Shown here piece by piece: positions 6,555 through 15,347 of a DNA stretch of 64,000 nt. Position numbers and translations under genes: made by a program. Positions within the stretch are counted from its first letter, which is position 1, and every line of letters starts with the position of its first letter. Under the pieces are notes generated by a model, which worked only from the letters and a program-made list of their open reading frames with translations, made no database searches and was not told the origin of the DNA. Location: NCBI RefSeq assembly GCF_963669205.1, contig NZ_OY769915.1, positions 284,001-348,000 of the forward strand. The letters are read 5' to 3'. This stretch comes from an uncultured Roseibium sp. Its GTDB lineage: Bacteria; Pseudomonadota; Alphaproteobacteria; Rhizobiales; Stappiaceae.

Positions 6555-7860
6555 AGGTCTTCTCGGGTTTGCGGCAGTGCTCGTTCTGGTCATGCTGCGC
6601 ATTCCGATCGCGTTCGCCATGGGCTTTGTCGGCATGGTCGGGTTCATGTTCGAGACCAGTTACCGGGCCTCGATCTCCATGGCGGCACGCCTGATCATCG
6701 ACACCAGCCAGGACTACGGCCTGTCCGTGGTGCCGCTGTTCATCCTCATGGGTCTGTTCGTGAACAAGGCCGGTATCAGTCGCGAACTCTATGCCGCGTC
6801 GAACGCGTTTCTCGGTCACCTGCGCGGTGGTCTCGCCATGGCGACCATCGTCGCCTGCGGCGGTTTTGCCGCCATATCGGGATCCTCGCTTGCCACGGCC
6901 GCAACCATGTCCAAAGTCGCCATGCCCGAGATGCGCCGCTTCAATTACAGCGATAAGCTGTCGACGGCCTCGATCGCCGCGGGAGGGACGCTCGGCATTC
7001 TCATTCCGCCTTCCGTCATTCTCGTCATCTACGGTCTTCTGACCGAGACCTCCATCGGCAAGCTCTTCGTCGCCGGCGTCATTCCCGGCCTGATCGGCAT
7101 CGTGCTCTATCTGGTGGCGGTCAAGTTCACGGTCTGGCGCGATCCGGACGCCGGCCCTGCCGGGCCGCGCGCGAGCGTCGCGGAAAGACTGGCCGCGTTG
7201 AAGGATGTCTGGGCGGTTCTTCTGCTGTTTTTCCTGGTCATCGGCGGTCTTTATGGCGTCTTCGACATTCCCCCGCTCAACCTGAGTTTTTCTCCGACGG
7301 AAGCCGCCGGAATGGGCGCGATGGGGGCGTTTCTGATTGCGATCGCCCGTCGCCGCCTGTCGCTGTCGGACACGTTCGACGCCCTGCGTGAGACCGCCAT
7401 GACAACGGCCGGGCTGTTTGCCGTGCTGATCGGAGCGTGGATCTTTTCCAACTTCGTCAATGTCGCCGGGCTTCCGGCCGCGCTCAGCAACCTGGTGACG
7501 GCCTATGACCTGCCGCCTTGGGTGGTCATGTGCATCATTCTCCTGATCTACATCGCGCTCGGCTGCGTTTTCGAGAGCCTGTCCATGCTGCTCCTGACGG
7601 TTCCGATCTTCTTTCCGATCGTGACCGGGCTCGGCTACGATCCGATCTGGTTCGGCATCATCGTGGTCGTCGTGACCGAGATCAGCCTGATTACTCCGCC
7701 GGTCGGCCTGAACGTCTTCGTCCTACGGGCCGTGGTCCGGGATGTTCCGACCGCGACCATTTTCAGGGGTGTCACGCCGTTCTGGATGGTGGACATCATC
7801 CGCTTGCTGTTGCTCCTGTCGCTGCCGGCCCTGGTCCTGTTCCTGCCGAACCAGATGTAG
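6547..7860 (+). CDS. dctM: TRAP transporter large permease (DctM family)
   Basis: A 437-residue integral membrane protein with about twelve hydrophobic segments, the translocation subunit that couples import to a sodium gradient. Family features seen: the N-terminal LRIPIAFAMGFVG, the conserved AISGSSLATAATMSKVAMPEM loop, GGTLGILIPPSVILVIYG, and the C-terminal ITPPVGLNVFVLRAV. The length is normal. It overlaps dctQ, and 143 bases without an obvious terminator separate it from eutB. Transcription could therefore continue into the ectoine-degradation genes. Confidence 0.92.
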   Translation: MLEGLLGFAAVLVLVMLRIPIAFAMGFVGMVGFMFETSYRASISMAARLIIDTSQDYGLSVVPLFILMGLFVNKAGISRELYAASNAFLGHLRGGLAMATIVACGGFAAISGSSLATAATMSKVAMPEMRRFNYSDKLSTASIAAGGTLGILIPPSVILVIYGLLTETSIGKLFVAGVIPGLIGIVLYLVAVKFTVWRDPDAGPAGPRASVAERLAALKDVWAVLLLFFLVIGGLYGVFDIPPLNLSFSPTEAAGMGAMGAFLIAIARRRLSLSDTFDALRETAMTTAGLFAVLIGAWIFSNFVNVAGLPAALSNLVTAYDLPPWVVMCIILLIYIALGCVFESLSMLLLTVPIFFPIVTGLGYDPIWFGIIVVVVTEISLITPPVGLNVFVLRAVVRDVPTATIFRGVTPFWMVDIIRLLLLLSLPALVLFLPNQM

Positions 7861-8003
7861 CCGGACCGTCTTCGGGTTGCCCGGAAGCGCCTGATATCAA
7901 ACAGGCTCTTGACCTGGCGCGAAGTTCTTTTCCATCATCGCCAGACCGGTTTCGGAAATTTCCGCGACCTTGCGCCGCTTCGGCGGATAACCCGAGTAGC
8001 CGC

Positions 8004-9011
8004 ATGAACCTGCATTCTTCCCCGCTCGCCGCGGACGCTTTCATCAAGGCAAGACATCGTATTGCAGGCACGGTCCTGCGCACGCCTGCCGTTCCGTCTC
8101 CATCTCTCACGCAGATGTGCGGGGCCCCTGTCCATTTGAAGCTCGAGCATCTGCAAACGACCGGCAGTTTCAAGCTGCGCGGCGCCACCAACGCGGTCCT
8201 GTCACTCGACGAGGTCTCCCGCAGCAAAGGTGTCGTCGGCGTTTCGACCGGCAACCACGGTCGCGGGCTCGCTTATGCGGCCAGACAGGCCGGCATCAGG
8301 TGCGTCATCTGCATGTCCCGCCTCGTGCCGCAGAACAAGGTCGACGGGATCAAGGCGCTCGGAGCGGAGGTGCGTATCGTCGGCGTCTCCCAGGACGAAG
8401 CCCAGGTCGAGGTGGACCGCCTGGTGGCGGAAGAGGGACTAACGCTCCTTCCCCCCTTCGACCATGCGGATATCATCGCGGGACAGGGAACGGTCGGGCT
8501 CGAAATCCTCGAAGACGTTCCGCAGGTCGAGACAGTGCTCGTGCCCTTGTCGGGTGGCGGGCTGATCTCGGGCGTCGCCGCGGCCGTCAAGGCCGAGCAA
8601 CCGGACGTAAAGGTTATCGGCGTGTCCATGGAGCGCGGCGCGGCGATGGCCGCTTCGCTGGACGCAGGCCATCCGGTTCAGGTGCCGGAGTTGCCGACAC
8701 TTGCCGACTCGCTCGGCGGCGGCATTGGTCTTCACAACCGGTACACGTTCCGCATCACCCGCGACCTTGTCGATCAGGTCGTGCTTCTGAGCGAGGTGGA
8801 AATCGCTGACGGTATCCGGCATGCCTATTTTGAGGAACGGCAGGTGGTCGAAGGCTCAGGTGCCGTCTGCCTGGCGGCGATCGCAGCGGGGAAAGCGCGC
8901 CTGTCAGGCCCGGTCGTGGCATTGCTGACCGGCTGCAACATCGACATGAACATGCACAGGCGCATCATCTGCGGGGAAACCGTCGATGTGATGCACGAAG
9001 GGGAGGGCTGA
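8004..9011 (+). CDS. eutB: PLP-dependent dehydratase EutB (hydroxyectoine utilisation; threonine-dehydratase fold)
   Basis: A 335-residue fold-type II PLP enzyme. The Schiff-base lysine is Lys57 in TTGSFKLRGATNA, and the phosphate-binding glycine loop is SGGGLISG at about residue 183-190. The wording HLKLEHLQTTGSFKLRGATNAVLSL and the fixed partner order (cyclodeaminase, ectoine hydrolase, deacetylase) identify EutB rather than a biosynthetic threonine deaminase, which would carry a C-terminal ACT domain that is absent here. In known clusters EutB and EutC are needed for using 5-hydroxyectoine. It starts the four-gene run eutB-eutC-doeA-doeB. No eutA homologue precedes it. Confidence 0.85.
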   Translation: MNLHSSPLAADAFIKARHRIAGTVLRTPAVPSPSLTQMCGAPVHLKLEHLQTTGSFKLRGATNAVLSLDEVSRSKGVVGVSTGNHGRGLAYAARQAGIRCVICMSRLVPQNKVDGIKALGAEVRIVGVSQDEAQVEVDRLVAEEGLTLLPPFDHADIIAGQGTVGLEILEDVPQVETVLVPLSGGGLISGVAAAVKAEQPDVKVIGVSMERGAAMAASLDAGHPVQVPELPTLADSLGGGIGLHNRYTFRITRDLVDQVVLLSEVEIADGIRHAYFEERQVVEGSGAVCLAAIAAGKARLSGPVVALLTGCNIDMNMHRRIICGETVDVMHEGEG

Positions 9012-9014
9012 GGA

Positions 9015-10007
9015 TTGCCCGAGATCAAGATACTCAACGAGGCAGACCTGCGTGACAGTGTCAGGCTGGATATCGAGGCCGTCGACTGCGTCGAGCGCGC
9101 GTTTTCACTTCTGGCTTCCGGCGGTGTCGAGATGCCGCCGATCATGTCCATGTTGATCCCCCCCTATCACGGTGAAGTGGACGTGAAGACCGCCTTCGTA
9201 CCGGGCATCGACAGCTATGCGATCAAGATGGCGTCCGGGTTCTTCGACAATCCGAAACAGGGACTGCCGAGCGCATCGGGACTGATGGTGCTGTTCTCCG
9301 CACGCACCGGCTTCGTCGAGGCGCTGCTTCTGGACAACGGGTACCTGACGGATGTCCGCACCGCGGCTGCCGGAGCCGTGGCCGCAAGGCACCTGGCCCC
9401 CGAAACCGCCCGGACGGCCTGTATCGTCGGTGCAGGTGCGCAGGCAAAACTTCAGCTTCAGGCCCTGTGCCTCGTGCGTCCCATCGAGAAAGCCTCCTTC
9501 TGGGCAAGGGACATCGCGAAAGCGCAGGCGGCTGCCAGCGAGATGGCTGCCGCGCTTGGTATCGAGGTCAGTGCCGCGTCGGACCTGGAAGGGTCGGTCC
9601 GGGAAGCGGATGTCATCGTTACCACGACGCCGAGTGCCGAGCCGTTGATCCGGGCCGATTGGCTGCGCGCCGGGCATCACGTGACGGCGATGGGATCGGA
9701 TCAGGAGCACAAACTGGAACTGGACCCGGCCTGCCTCACCGCTGCCGACCTCTATGTCCCCGACAGTCAGTCGCAGACAGAATTGCTCGGTGAACTGCAT
9801 CATGCGATCTCAGCCGGCATTGTCCCGGCAAGCCGCAAATTCGATGAACTCGGCGACATCGTCGCCGGAAAGGCGAAAGGCCGTACCGATGCGCAGCAGA
9901 TCACCATCTGCGACCTGACAGGGACCGGCATTCAGGATACGGCCATCGCGACATTCGCGAGGGAACGCGCAGAAGTGGCCGGAGCCGGTACACTGTTCAA
10001 CGCATAA
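9015..10007 (+). CDS. eutC: Ornithine cyclodeaminase-family protein EutC (hydroxyectoine utilisation)
   Basis: A 330-residue member of the ornithine cyclodeaminase/mu-crystallin family. The NAD-binding Rossmann motif is GAGAQAKLQLQAL (about residues 140-152). Family landmarks are YAIKMASGFFDNP, the DNGYLTDVRTAAAGAVAARHLA helix, and the C-terminal ICDLTGTGIQDTAIA. The TTG start follows three bases after the eutB stop and has a GGGAGGG site upstream. With EutB it is placed in conversion of hydroxyectoine-derived intermediates; the exact chemistry is assigned by family, not seen here. Confidence 0.85.
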   Translation: MPEIKILNEADLRDSVRLDIEAVDCVERAFSLLASGGVEMPPIMSMLIPPYHGEVDVKTAFVPGIDSYAIKMASGFFDNPKQGLPSASGLMVLFSARTGFVEALLLDNGYLTDVRTAAAGAVAARHLAPETARTACIVGAGAQAKLQLQALCLVRPIEKASFWARDIAKAQAAASEMAAALGIEVSAASDLEGSVREADVIVTTTPSAEPLIRADWLRAGHHVTAMGSDQEHKLELDPACLTAADLYVPDSQSQTELLGELHHAISAGIVPASRKFDELGDIVAGKAKGRTDAQQITICDLTGTGIQDTAIATFARERAEVAGAGTLFNA

Positions 10008-10025
10008 CGCATTTGGAAAAGCGAC

Positions 10026-11213
10026 ATGATCGAACCCACGCTTCATTTCAGCAGGCAAGAGTACCAAATCAGGATTGCCAAAACGCGCCATGCGATGGAG
10101 GCTGCCGGCGTTGAATTCATCATCGTCTCCGACCCGTCCAACATGGCCTGGCTGACCGGGTATGACGGCTGGTCATTCTATGTGCATCAGGCCGTGTTGC
10201 TCGGGCTGGACGGAGACCCGGTCTGGTTCGGGCGCGGCCAGGATGCGCAAGGTGCGTTTCGAACCTGTTTCATGCATCCGGACAACATCGTCGGCTATCC
10301 GGATCACTATGTGCAGTCGACCGAACGCCATCCGATGGACTACCTGGCCGCGTGCATTGAGGAGCGCGGCGCCGGATCATTGCGCGTCGGCGTCGAGATG
10401 GACAATTACTGGTTCAGCGCCGCCAGCTTTGCCGCGCTGCAGAAAGGTTTGCCAAACGCGACCTTTCAGGATGTGACCGCCCTGGTCAACTGGCAGCGGG
10501 CCGTCAAATCCGATCAGGAACTTGCCTACATGCGCACGGCCGGAAAGCTGGTGGAAAAGATCCACGCCCGCATTCTCGACAAGGCGGAACCGGGCCTGCG
10601 CAAATGCGATCTCGTCGCGGACATCTATGACGCCGGCTTGCGCTACGACCCTGATCTGGACGCCGGCGGCGACTATCCGGCGATCGTGCCCCTCCTCCCG
10701 TCAGGCAGCGACGCTGCGGCCCCCCATCTCACCTGGGACGACAAGCCCATGAAATCCGGTGAGGGGACGTTTTTCGAGGTTGCGGGTGCCTACCACCGTT
10801 ACCATTGTCCGCTCTCCAGAACCCTCTTCCTCGGCAAACCGACGCAAACCTTCCTTGATGCGGAGAAGGCCGTTCTGGAGGGCATGGAGGCCGGGCTGGA
10901 CGCGGCAAGGGCAGGCAATCGTTGCGAGGACATCGCGCACGCTTTCTTCGCGGTTCTCAAGAGATACGGCATCACCAAGGACAATCGGACCGGATATCCC
11001 ATCGGCCTGTCTTATCCACCCGATTGGGGTGAGCGCACCATGTCGTTGCGGAGCGGTGACACATCGGTCCTTGAGGAGAACATGACCTTTCACTTCATGA
11101 CCGGGCTCTGGATGGAGGACTGGGGGTTCGAGATCACCGAAAGCATTGTCATTCGCAATGGTGCGCCGGAGTGTCTCGCAGGCGTCCCGCGCAAACTGTT
11201 CGTGAAGGACTGA
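10026..11213 (+). CDS. doeA: Ectoine hydrolase DoeA/EutD (M24 peptidase-like)
   Basis: A 395-residue protein with a creatinase N-domain and a pita-bread (M24) C-domain. It opens the ectoine ring to N-acetyl-2,4-diaminobutyrate. Seen in the sequence: DPSNMAWLTGYDGWSFYVHQ in the N-domain, then YDPDLDAGGDYPAIVPLLPSG, TFFEVAGAYHRYHCPLSRT and the C-terminal FHFMTGLWMEDWGFEITESI. The length and the neighbour DoeB, four bases away, agree with ectoine catabolic operons. It is preceded by eutBC and acts in the cytoplasm. Confidence 0.9.
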   Translation: MIEPTLHFSRQEYQIRIAKTRHAMEAAGVEFIIVSDPSNMAWLTGYDGWSFYVHQAVLLGLDGDPVWFGRGQDAQGAFRTCFMHPDNIVGYPDHYVQSTERHPMDYLAACIEERGAGSLRVGVEMDNYWFSAASFAALQKGLPNATFQDVTALVNWQRAVKSDQELAYMRTAGKLVEKIHARILDKAEPGLRKCDLVADIYDAGLRYDPDLDAGGDYPAIVPLLPSGSDAAAPHLTWDDKPMKSGEGTFFEVAGAYHRYHCPLSRTLFLGKPTQTFLDAEKAVLEGMEAGLDAARAGNRCEDIAHAFFAVLKRYGITKDNRTGYPIGLSYPPDWGERTMSLRSGDTSVLEENMTFHFMTGLWMEDWGFEITESIVIRNGAPECLAGVPRKLFVKD

Positions 11214-11215
11214 TC

Positions 11216-12205
11216 ATGGCGCAGAATCCGATCGTTCCGACAATCCCGTTTGACAGGGACGGTGTCCATCACGGCTATCTCCGTCTGCCCTACAGCCGCG
11301 ACGATTCCGCCTGGGGTTCGGTCATGATACCCGTGACCGTGATCCGCAACGGGGACGGGCCGACCGCGCTGCTCACCGGCGGCAATCACGGCGATGAGTA
11401 TGAGGGGCCGATCGCGCTGATGGAACTGGCGCAATCTCTGACCCAAAATGATGTTCAGGGGCGGGTCATCATCGTGCCCGCGTTCAATTATCCGGCTTTT
11501 CAGGCTGGAACGCGAACTTCTCCGATCGACAAGGGCAATCTGAACCGGTCTTTTCCCGGGCGGCCCGACGGCACGGTGACGGAAAAGATCGCGCATTATT
11601 TCGACAGCGTCCTGATCCCGATGGCCGATGTCGTGCTCGACTTCCATTCAGGTGGCAAGACCCTGGACTTCCTGCCGTTTGCGTCCGCGCATGTTCTGGA
11701 CGACAAGGACCAGCAGGCTGCATGCGTCGCGGCAGCCCGTGCCTTCAACGCGCCCTATACGGCGATCATGCTCGAGATCGACAGCACCGGCATGTACGAC
11801 ACGGCGGTCGAGGAAAAGGGCAAGATCTTCGTGACGACCGAACTCGGCGGCGGCGGCACGGCAACGGCCCGTTCGGCTGCGATCGCGAAAAGGGGTGTTC
11901 GCAATCTTCTGAAACATGCCGGTGTCCTGCGGGGCGAAGTTCAGCTGGACGCGAGCATTTCCCTGGATATGCCCGACGGCGACTGTTTCGTCTTCAGCGA
12001 AAGCGACGGCATGATCGAGCCGCTGGTCGATCTCGGTGAAACCGTCTCGAAGGGAGACGTGGTCGCCAGGGTCTGGCCGGTCGCCAGGACGGGCGTTGCT
12101 CCGGCGGACTACCGGGCCGGGCGGTCCGGCATTCTCATGGCCCGGCATTTTCCCGGGCTCATCAAGTCCGGGGATTGCCTCGCGGTCGTCGCAGTCGTCA
12201 TGTGA
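11216..12205 (+). CDS. doeB: N-alpha-acetyl-L-2,4-diaminobutyrate deacetylase DoeB/EutE
   Basis: A 329-residue succinylglutamate desuccinylase/aspartoacylase-family zinc enzyme. It removes the acetyl group after DoeA, giving 2,4-diaminobutyrate. Zinc ligands are visible as GGNHGDEYEG (His and Glu, about residues 58-67) and VLDFHSGGKT (His, about 145); the catalytic Glu is in TTELGGGGTA. ATG at 11216 is used rather than earlier in-frame codons that lie inside doeA. It closes the eut/doe set. The later steps (DoeD transaminase, DoeC dehydrogenase) are not in the window. Confidence 0.9.
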   Translation: MAQNPIVPTIPFDRDGVHHGYLRLPYSRDDSAWGSVMIPVTVIRNGDGPTALLTGGNHGDEYEGPIALMELAQSLTQNDVQGRVIIVPAFNYPAFQAGTRTSPIDKGNLNRSFPGRPDGTVTEKIAHYFDSVLIPMADVVLDFHSGGKTLDFLPFASAHVLDDKDQQAACVAAARAFNAPYTAIMLEIDSTGMYDTAVEEKGKIFVTTELGGGGTATARSAAIAKRGVRNLLKHAGVLRGEVQLDASISLDMPDGDCFVFSESDGMIEPLVDLGETVSKGDVVARVWPVARTGVAPADYRAGRSGILMARHFPGLIKSGDCLAVVAVVM

Positions 12206-12291
12206 GGCTGCCCGTTTGTGCGAACCGGCACCCTCCACTCTGCACTAAAGGACAGTTGCGTCAGCTGAGCCGTGCGGAAAAACTGCGAACC

Positions 12292-14385
12292 ATGGAGGAG
12301 AGACACCCAGGAACGCGAGGGACGGGTCGCGTGCTGGCGCAGCTGTTGGCTTGCGCGGCCGCGATACTCCTGTTTGCCGTCTCGTTGGCGGGCGCCCTGG
12401 AACTGGAGCGGGAAGACGCCGCCCGCTATATCCAGCCACCTTACCAGTTGGGCGATCTCATTGAGGGCGATGTCTACGAACTGATCAACCTCGACGGCCG
12501 GGTGGCAGGCTATGCCTTCGAGACACAGCACCTTGCGCCGCTGCCGGGCTTTTCCGGCGCTCCGATCAATCTCTTCGTCATACTGACGCTGGAAGGGCGG
12601 CTGATCGACGTCGATATCGTTTCCCACAACGAGCCGATCTTCGTCTCCGGCCTCGGGGAGGCGCCGTTTCAGGATTTCATCGCGCAATACAAGGGCTATT
12701 CCATTACCGATAGCCTCGTGATTGGTGTTCCCTACGGCGACGGGGGAAGCGGTTCATCACTGGTCTATCTGGACGGTGTCACCAAGGCGACGGCCAGTGT
12801 GCGGATCGCCCATGAAACCCTTCTTGCTGCGGCCCTCAAGGTCGCCCGCGAAAAGATGCAGGGCATTGGCGGCCGTGCGGCGGCCGAGCCGGATCTCGAC
12901 TACACCGAAGAGCTGACCTGGGAACAATTGGTCAAGGAGGGAATTGCCGGCCGCCGGATCGTCACCAACCGGGAAGTCGATGAGGCGTTCGCGGATACCA
13001 TCTGGGCCGATGACGACCCCTTGGCAAAGGACGAACCGGACGCAGTCTATCTCGATCTCTGGGTGGTTGATCTCGGCCCGCCTGCAATCGCCGAAGCGAT
13101 CCTTGAACCGGACAGCCTGCGTCAGCTTGAAAATTTCCGGGAGCTGTCTCCGGAAGATGAGCCGCTCCTGGTGATCGACGCCGGGCGCCATGGTCTGGTG
13201 ACGGAGGATTTTGTCCGCAACACCAGCCCCGACCTGATCACGGCAAGACAGAACGGTTTGCCGATCTCGCTGCGCGATGCCGATCTCGATGTCGAATTGC
13301 GTGACGGCATCCCCGGCGAATACGCCATGATCCTGCGCACGGACCGCCGCCTCGGTTTCGATCCGACCAGCGAGTGGTCCTTGTCGGTACGCGCGGTGCG
13401 GGAGCACGGGTCCTTCAGGCCGGAAGTCGGAACGGTCGACTTCAGCATTCCGCACAAGACCGACGAACGTTTTTTCATTCGCGACGAACCGCCGGCGCCG
13501 GTGCCGGTCTGGCGTCAGGCCATGGATGCCCGCTCCGGGGACCTGATCGTTCTGGCGGGCGGTCTTGCCATGCTGGTGCCGCTCCTTTTCCTGGGTCAGT
13601 CGAAGCTGGCGGGTTTTCGCTACTACACGGCCTTTCGCCTCGCCGTTCTGGCGGGGGTGATCGGTTTCGTCGGCTGGTGGGGCCAGGGCCAGCTTTCGAT
13701 TGCGACGGTGCTTGGTGTCGTGCGCGGTGTGTTTGACGGGCAAAGCCTTGCGTTCCTCCTCTACGACCCGTTTTCGCTGCTGATCTGGGCCGTCGTGATC
13801 GTGACCTTCGTCCTGTGGGGACGCGGCTTCTTCTGCGGCTGGTTGTGTCCGTTCGGTGCCATGCAGGAATTCATGCACCATATCGGCCGTCTGTTGCGCT
13901 TGCCGCAAATCCGGGTGCCGGACCGGATCGACCGCTGGCTGGTGAAGCTGAAATACGTCATCCTCGCCTGCATGATCGCGCTGATCTTCGTGGCCCCGTC
14001 CTATCTTGACGCCGCCATCGAGGTCGAACCGTTCAAGACGGCCATCACGACATTCTTCGTGCGCGAGTGGTACTACGTTCTTTATTGCGTCGGTTTGCTT
14101 GCGCTCAGCATGATGGTGTTCAAGGGCTTCTGCCGTTACATCTGTCCGCTTGGGGCGGTCATGGCCATCGGGGGTTTCCTGAGATTGCGCAGCTGGATCC
14201 CGAGGCGGGCGGCCTGCGGCAGCCCCTGCCAGCTCTGCCGCGTGAAATGCAATTACAATGCAATCAAGCCGACGGGTGGCATTCGCTACGACGAATGTTT
14301 CCAGTGCCTGGATTGCGTGACGATCCATGACGACGACAAACAGTGTGTCCCGCTGATCCTGGCCAGGCGCGGGAGGCAGCTTTGA
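12292..14385 (+). CDS. NosR/NirI-family membrane flavoprotein with polyferredoxin-type Fe-S domain
   Basis: A 697-residue protein. An N-terminal signal/TM helix is followed by a periplasmic FMN-binding domain (about residues 40-190) whose attachment region reads GVTKATASV, a variant of the usual Ser/Thr-Gly-Ala-Thr motif. A second soluble domain runs to about residue 405. Five or six membrane helices follow, with Cys motifs CGWLCPFGAMQE and CRYICPLGAV on the cytoplasmic side, and a C-terminal iron-sulfur region (CGSPCQLCRVKC ... CFQCLDC). In N2O reducers NosR feeds electrons to NosZ, but no nosZDFYL is present. Here it heads, with ApbE, the PQQ alcohol oxidation island. ATG at 12292 is the likely start; a GTG 39 bases further in is possible. 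Confidence 0.8.
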   Translation: MEERHPGTRGTGRVLAQLLACAAAILLFAVSLAGALELEREDAARYIQPPYQLGDLIEGDVYELINLDGRVAGYAFETQHLAPLPGFSGAPINLFVILTLEGRLIDVDIVSHNEPIFVSGLGEAPFQDFIAQYKGYSITDSLVIGVPYGDGGSGSSLVYLDGVTKATASVRIAHETLLAAALKVAREKMQGIGGRAAAEPDLDYTEELTWEQLVKEGIAGRRIVTNREVDEAFADTIWADDDPLAKDEPDAVYLDLWVVDLGPPAIAEAILEPDSLRQLENFRELSPEDEPLLVIDAGRHGLVTEDFVRNTSPDLITARQNGLPISLRDADLDVELRDGIPGEYAMILRTDRRLGFDPTSEWSLSVRAVREHGSFRPEVGTVDFSIPHKTDERFFIRDEPPAPVPVWRQAMDARSGDLIVLAGGLAMLVPLLFLGQSKLAGFRYYTAFRLAVLAGVIGFVGWWGQGQLSIATVLGVVRGVFDGQSLAFLLYDPFSLLIWAVVIVTFVLWGRGFFCGWLCPFGAMQEFMHHIGRLLRLPQIRVPDRIDRWLVKLKYVILACMIALIFVAPSYLDAAIEVEPFKTAITTFFVREWYYVLYCVGLLALSMMVFKGFCRYICPLGAVMAIGGFLRLRSWIPRRAACGSPCQLCRVKCNYNAIKPTGGIRYDECFQCLDCVTIHDDDKQCVPLILARRGRQL

Positions 14386-15308
14386 TGACGACCCGGCGCC
14401 GTTTCCTGACGATCATGGCCGGATGCATGGCGTCGGCAATCCCATTGTCGGCCGCGCGCGCCGAACCGGTCGTCTGGCGCGGGCGCGCGCTCGGCGCGGA
14501 GGCGGAGATCAGGCTGCACGGCGCGGACCGGGATCGTGCGAAACAGGCCGTCCTTGCCGCCCGCGACACGATCCGGCGCATGGAAAACCTGTTTTCGCTT
14601 TACCTGCCCGCTTCGGCGCTCAATCGGCTGAACGCTGGTGGAAGTCTAAGAATGCCACCTGAATTCGCGCGCCTGATGGGGATTGTCGACACGATCCACG
14701 GGGCGAGCGACGGCCTGTTCGACCCGACAGTGCAGCCTCTGATGGTGGCCCTTGCAAGGACTGAGCAAGAGCTGTCGCTGAAAGAGCGTCAATCGCTTGC
14801 CGAACGGATCGGCTGGACCAAGCTGCGCCGGAACCGCACGGAGCTCTCCTTCTCGATACCCGGCATGGCCATGACACTGAACGGGATCGCCCAGGGTTTT
14901 GCGACGGATCGTGTCAGCGATGTCCTGAACGCGCACGGCTTTGATCCGCATCTTGTCCATGTCGGTGAATACCGCGCCGGCTCGAGATCCGCCCGTATCG
15001 GCATCGGTGGCGCAAGTGGCGCCGTGCTCGACATGCTGGAACTTCGTCATTCAGCAGTAGCGACATCTTCGCCTCGGGGAACACGCTTTCAGAACGGCAG
15101 CGGCCACATTGTTCAGCCCGGCCCCGGCGGAAGCGAGCCGCGGTGGCGGTCGGTCACCGTCCATGCGGAAACGGCCGCAGCGGCCGACGGATTGTCGACG
15201 GCGCTGGCGCTCACGACGACACCGGACCTCGCGGAAAAGACGGTCGCCGAAGGGCTTGCAACAGCGATCTGGTTCGAGGATCAAGATGGCCGGGTGATCC
15301 GCCTCTGA
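14385..15308 (+). CDS. ApbE-family FAD:protein FMN transferase (NosX-like), Tat signal
   Basis: A 307-residue protein exported by the Tat route: TTRRRFLTIMAG carries the twin-arginine motif RRRFL, followed by a hydrophobic stretch ending at SAARA. ApbE enzymes attach FMN covalently to a Thr of target flavoproteins. Family marks are RMENLFSLYLPASALNRLNAG, DGLFDPTVQPL, and the metal/flavin site region TLNGIAQGFATDRV. It overlaps the NosR-like stop by one base (TGATG), so the two are co-translated and the NosR-like protein is its expected target. The pair is like nosR-nosX but lies outside a nos operon. Confidence 0.85.
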   Translation: MTTRRRFLTIMAGCMASAIPLSAARAEPVVWRGRALGAEAEIRLHGADRDRAKQAVLAARDTIRRMENLFSLYLPASALNRLNAGGSLRMPPEFARLMGIVDTIHGASDGLFDPTVQPLMVALARTEQELSLKERQSLAERIGWTKLRRNRTELSFSIPGMAMTLNGIAQGFATDRVSDVLNAHGFDPHLVHVGEYRAGSRSARIGIGGASGAVLDMLELRHSAVATSSPRGTRFQNGSGHIVQPGPGGSEPRWRSVTVHAETAAAADGLSTALALTTTPDLAEKTVAEGLATAIWFEDQDGRVIRL

Positions 15309-15347
15309 CGGAACCGAAAATGATCGCACGCCGGAACGGCCTGCCGG

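Noticed and set aside
5076..6647. A 523-codon reverse frame opposite the first TRAP genes
   Set aside because: The forward strand encodes convincing DctP and DctQ; the reverse product shows no family features.
12757..14328. A 523-codon reverse frame inside the NosR-like gene
   Set aside because: A shadow of the forward gene with His/Asp/Arg-rich composition and no start-site or domain support.
12292..15308. Start of a nitrous oxide reductase operon
   Set aside because: Only NosR-like and ApbE proteins are present; the next genes are a XoxJ-like protein and a PQQ-type cytochrome on the opposite strand, and no nosZDFYL follows.
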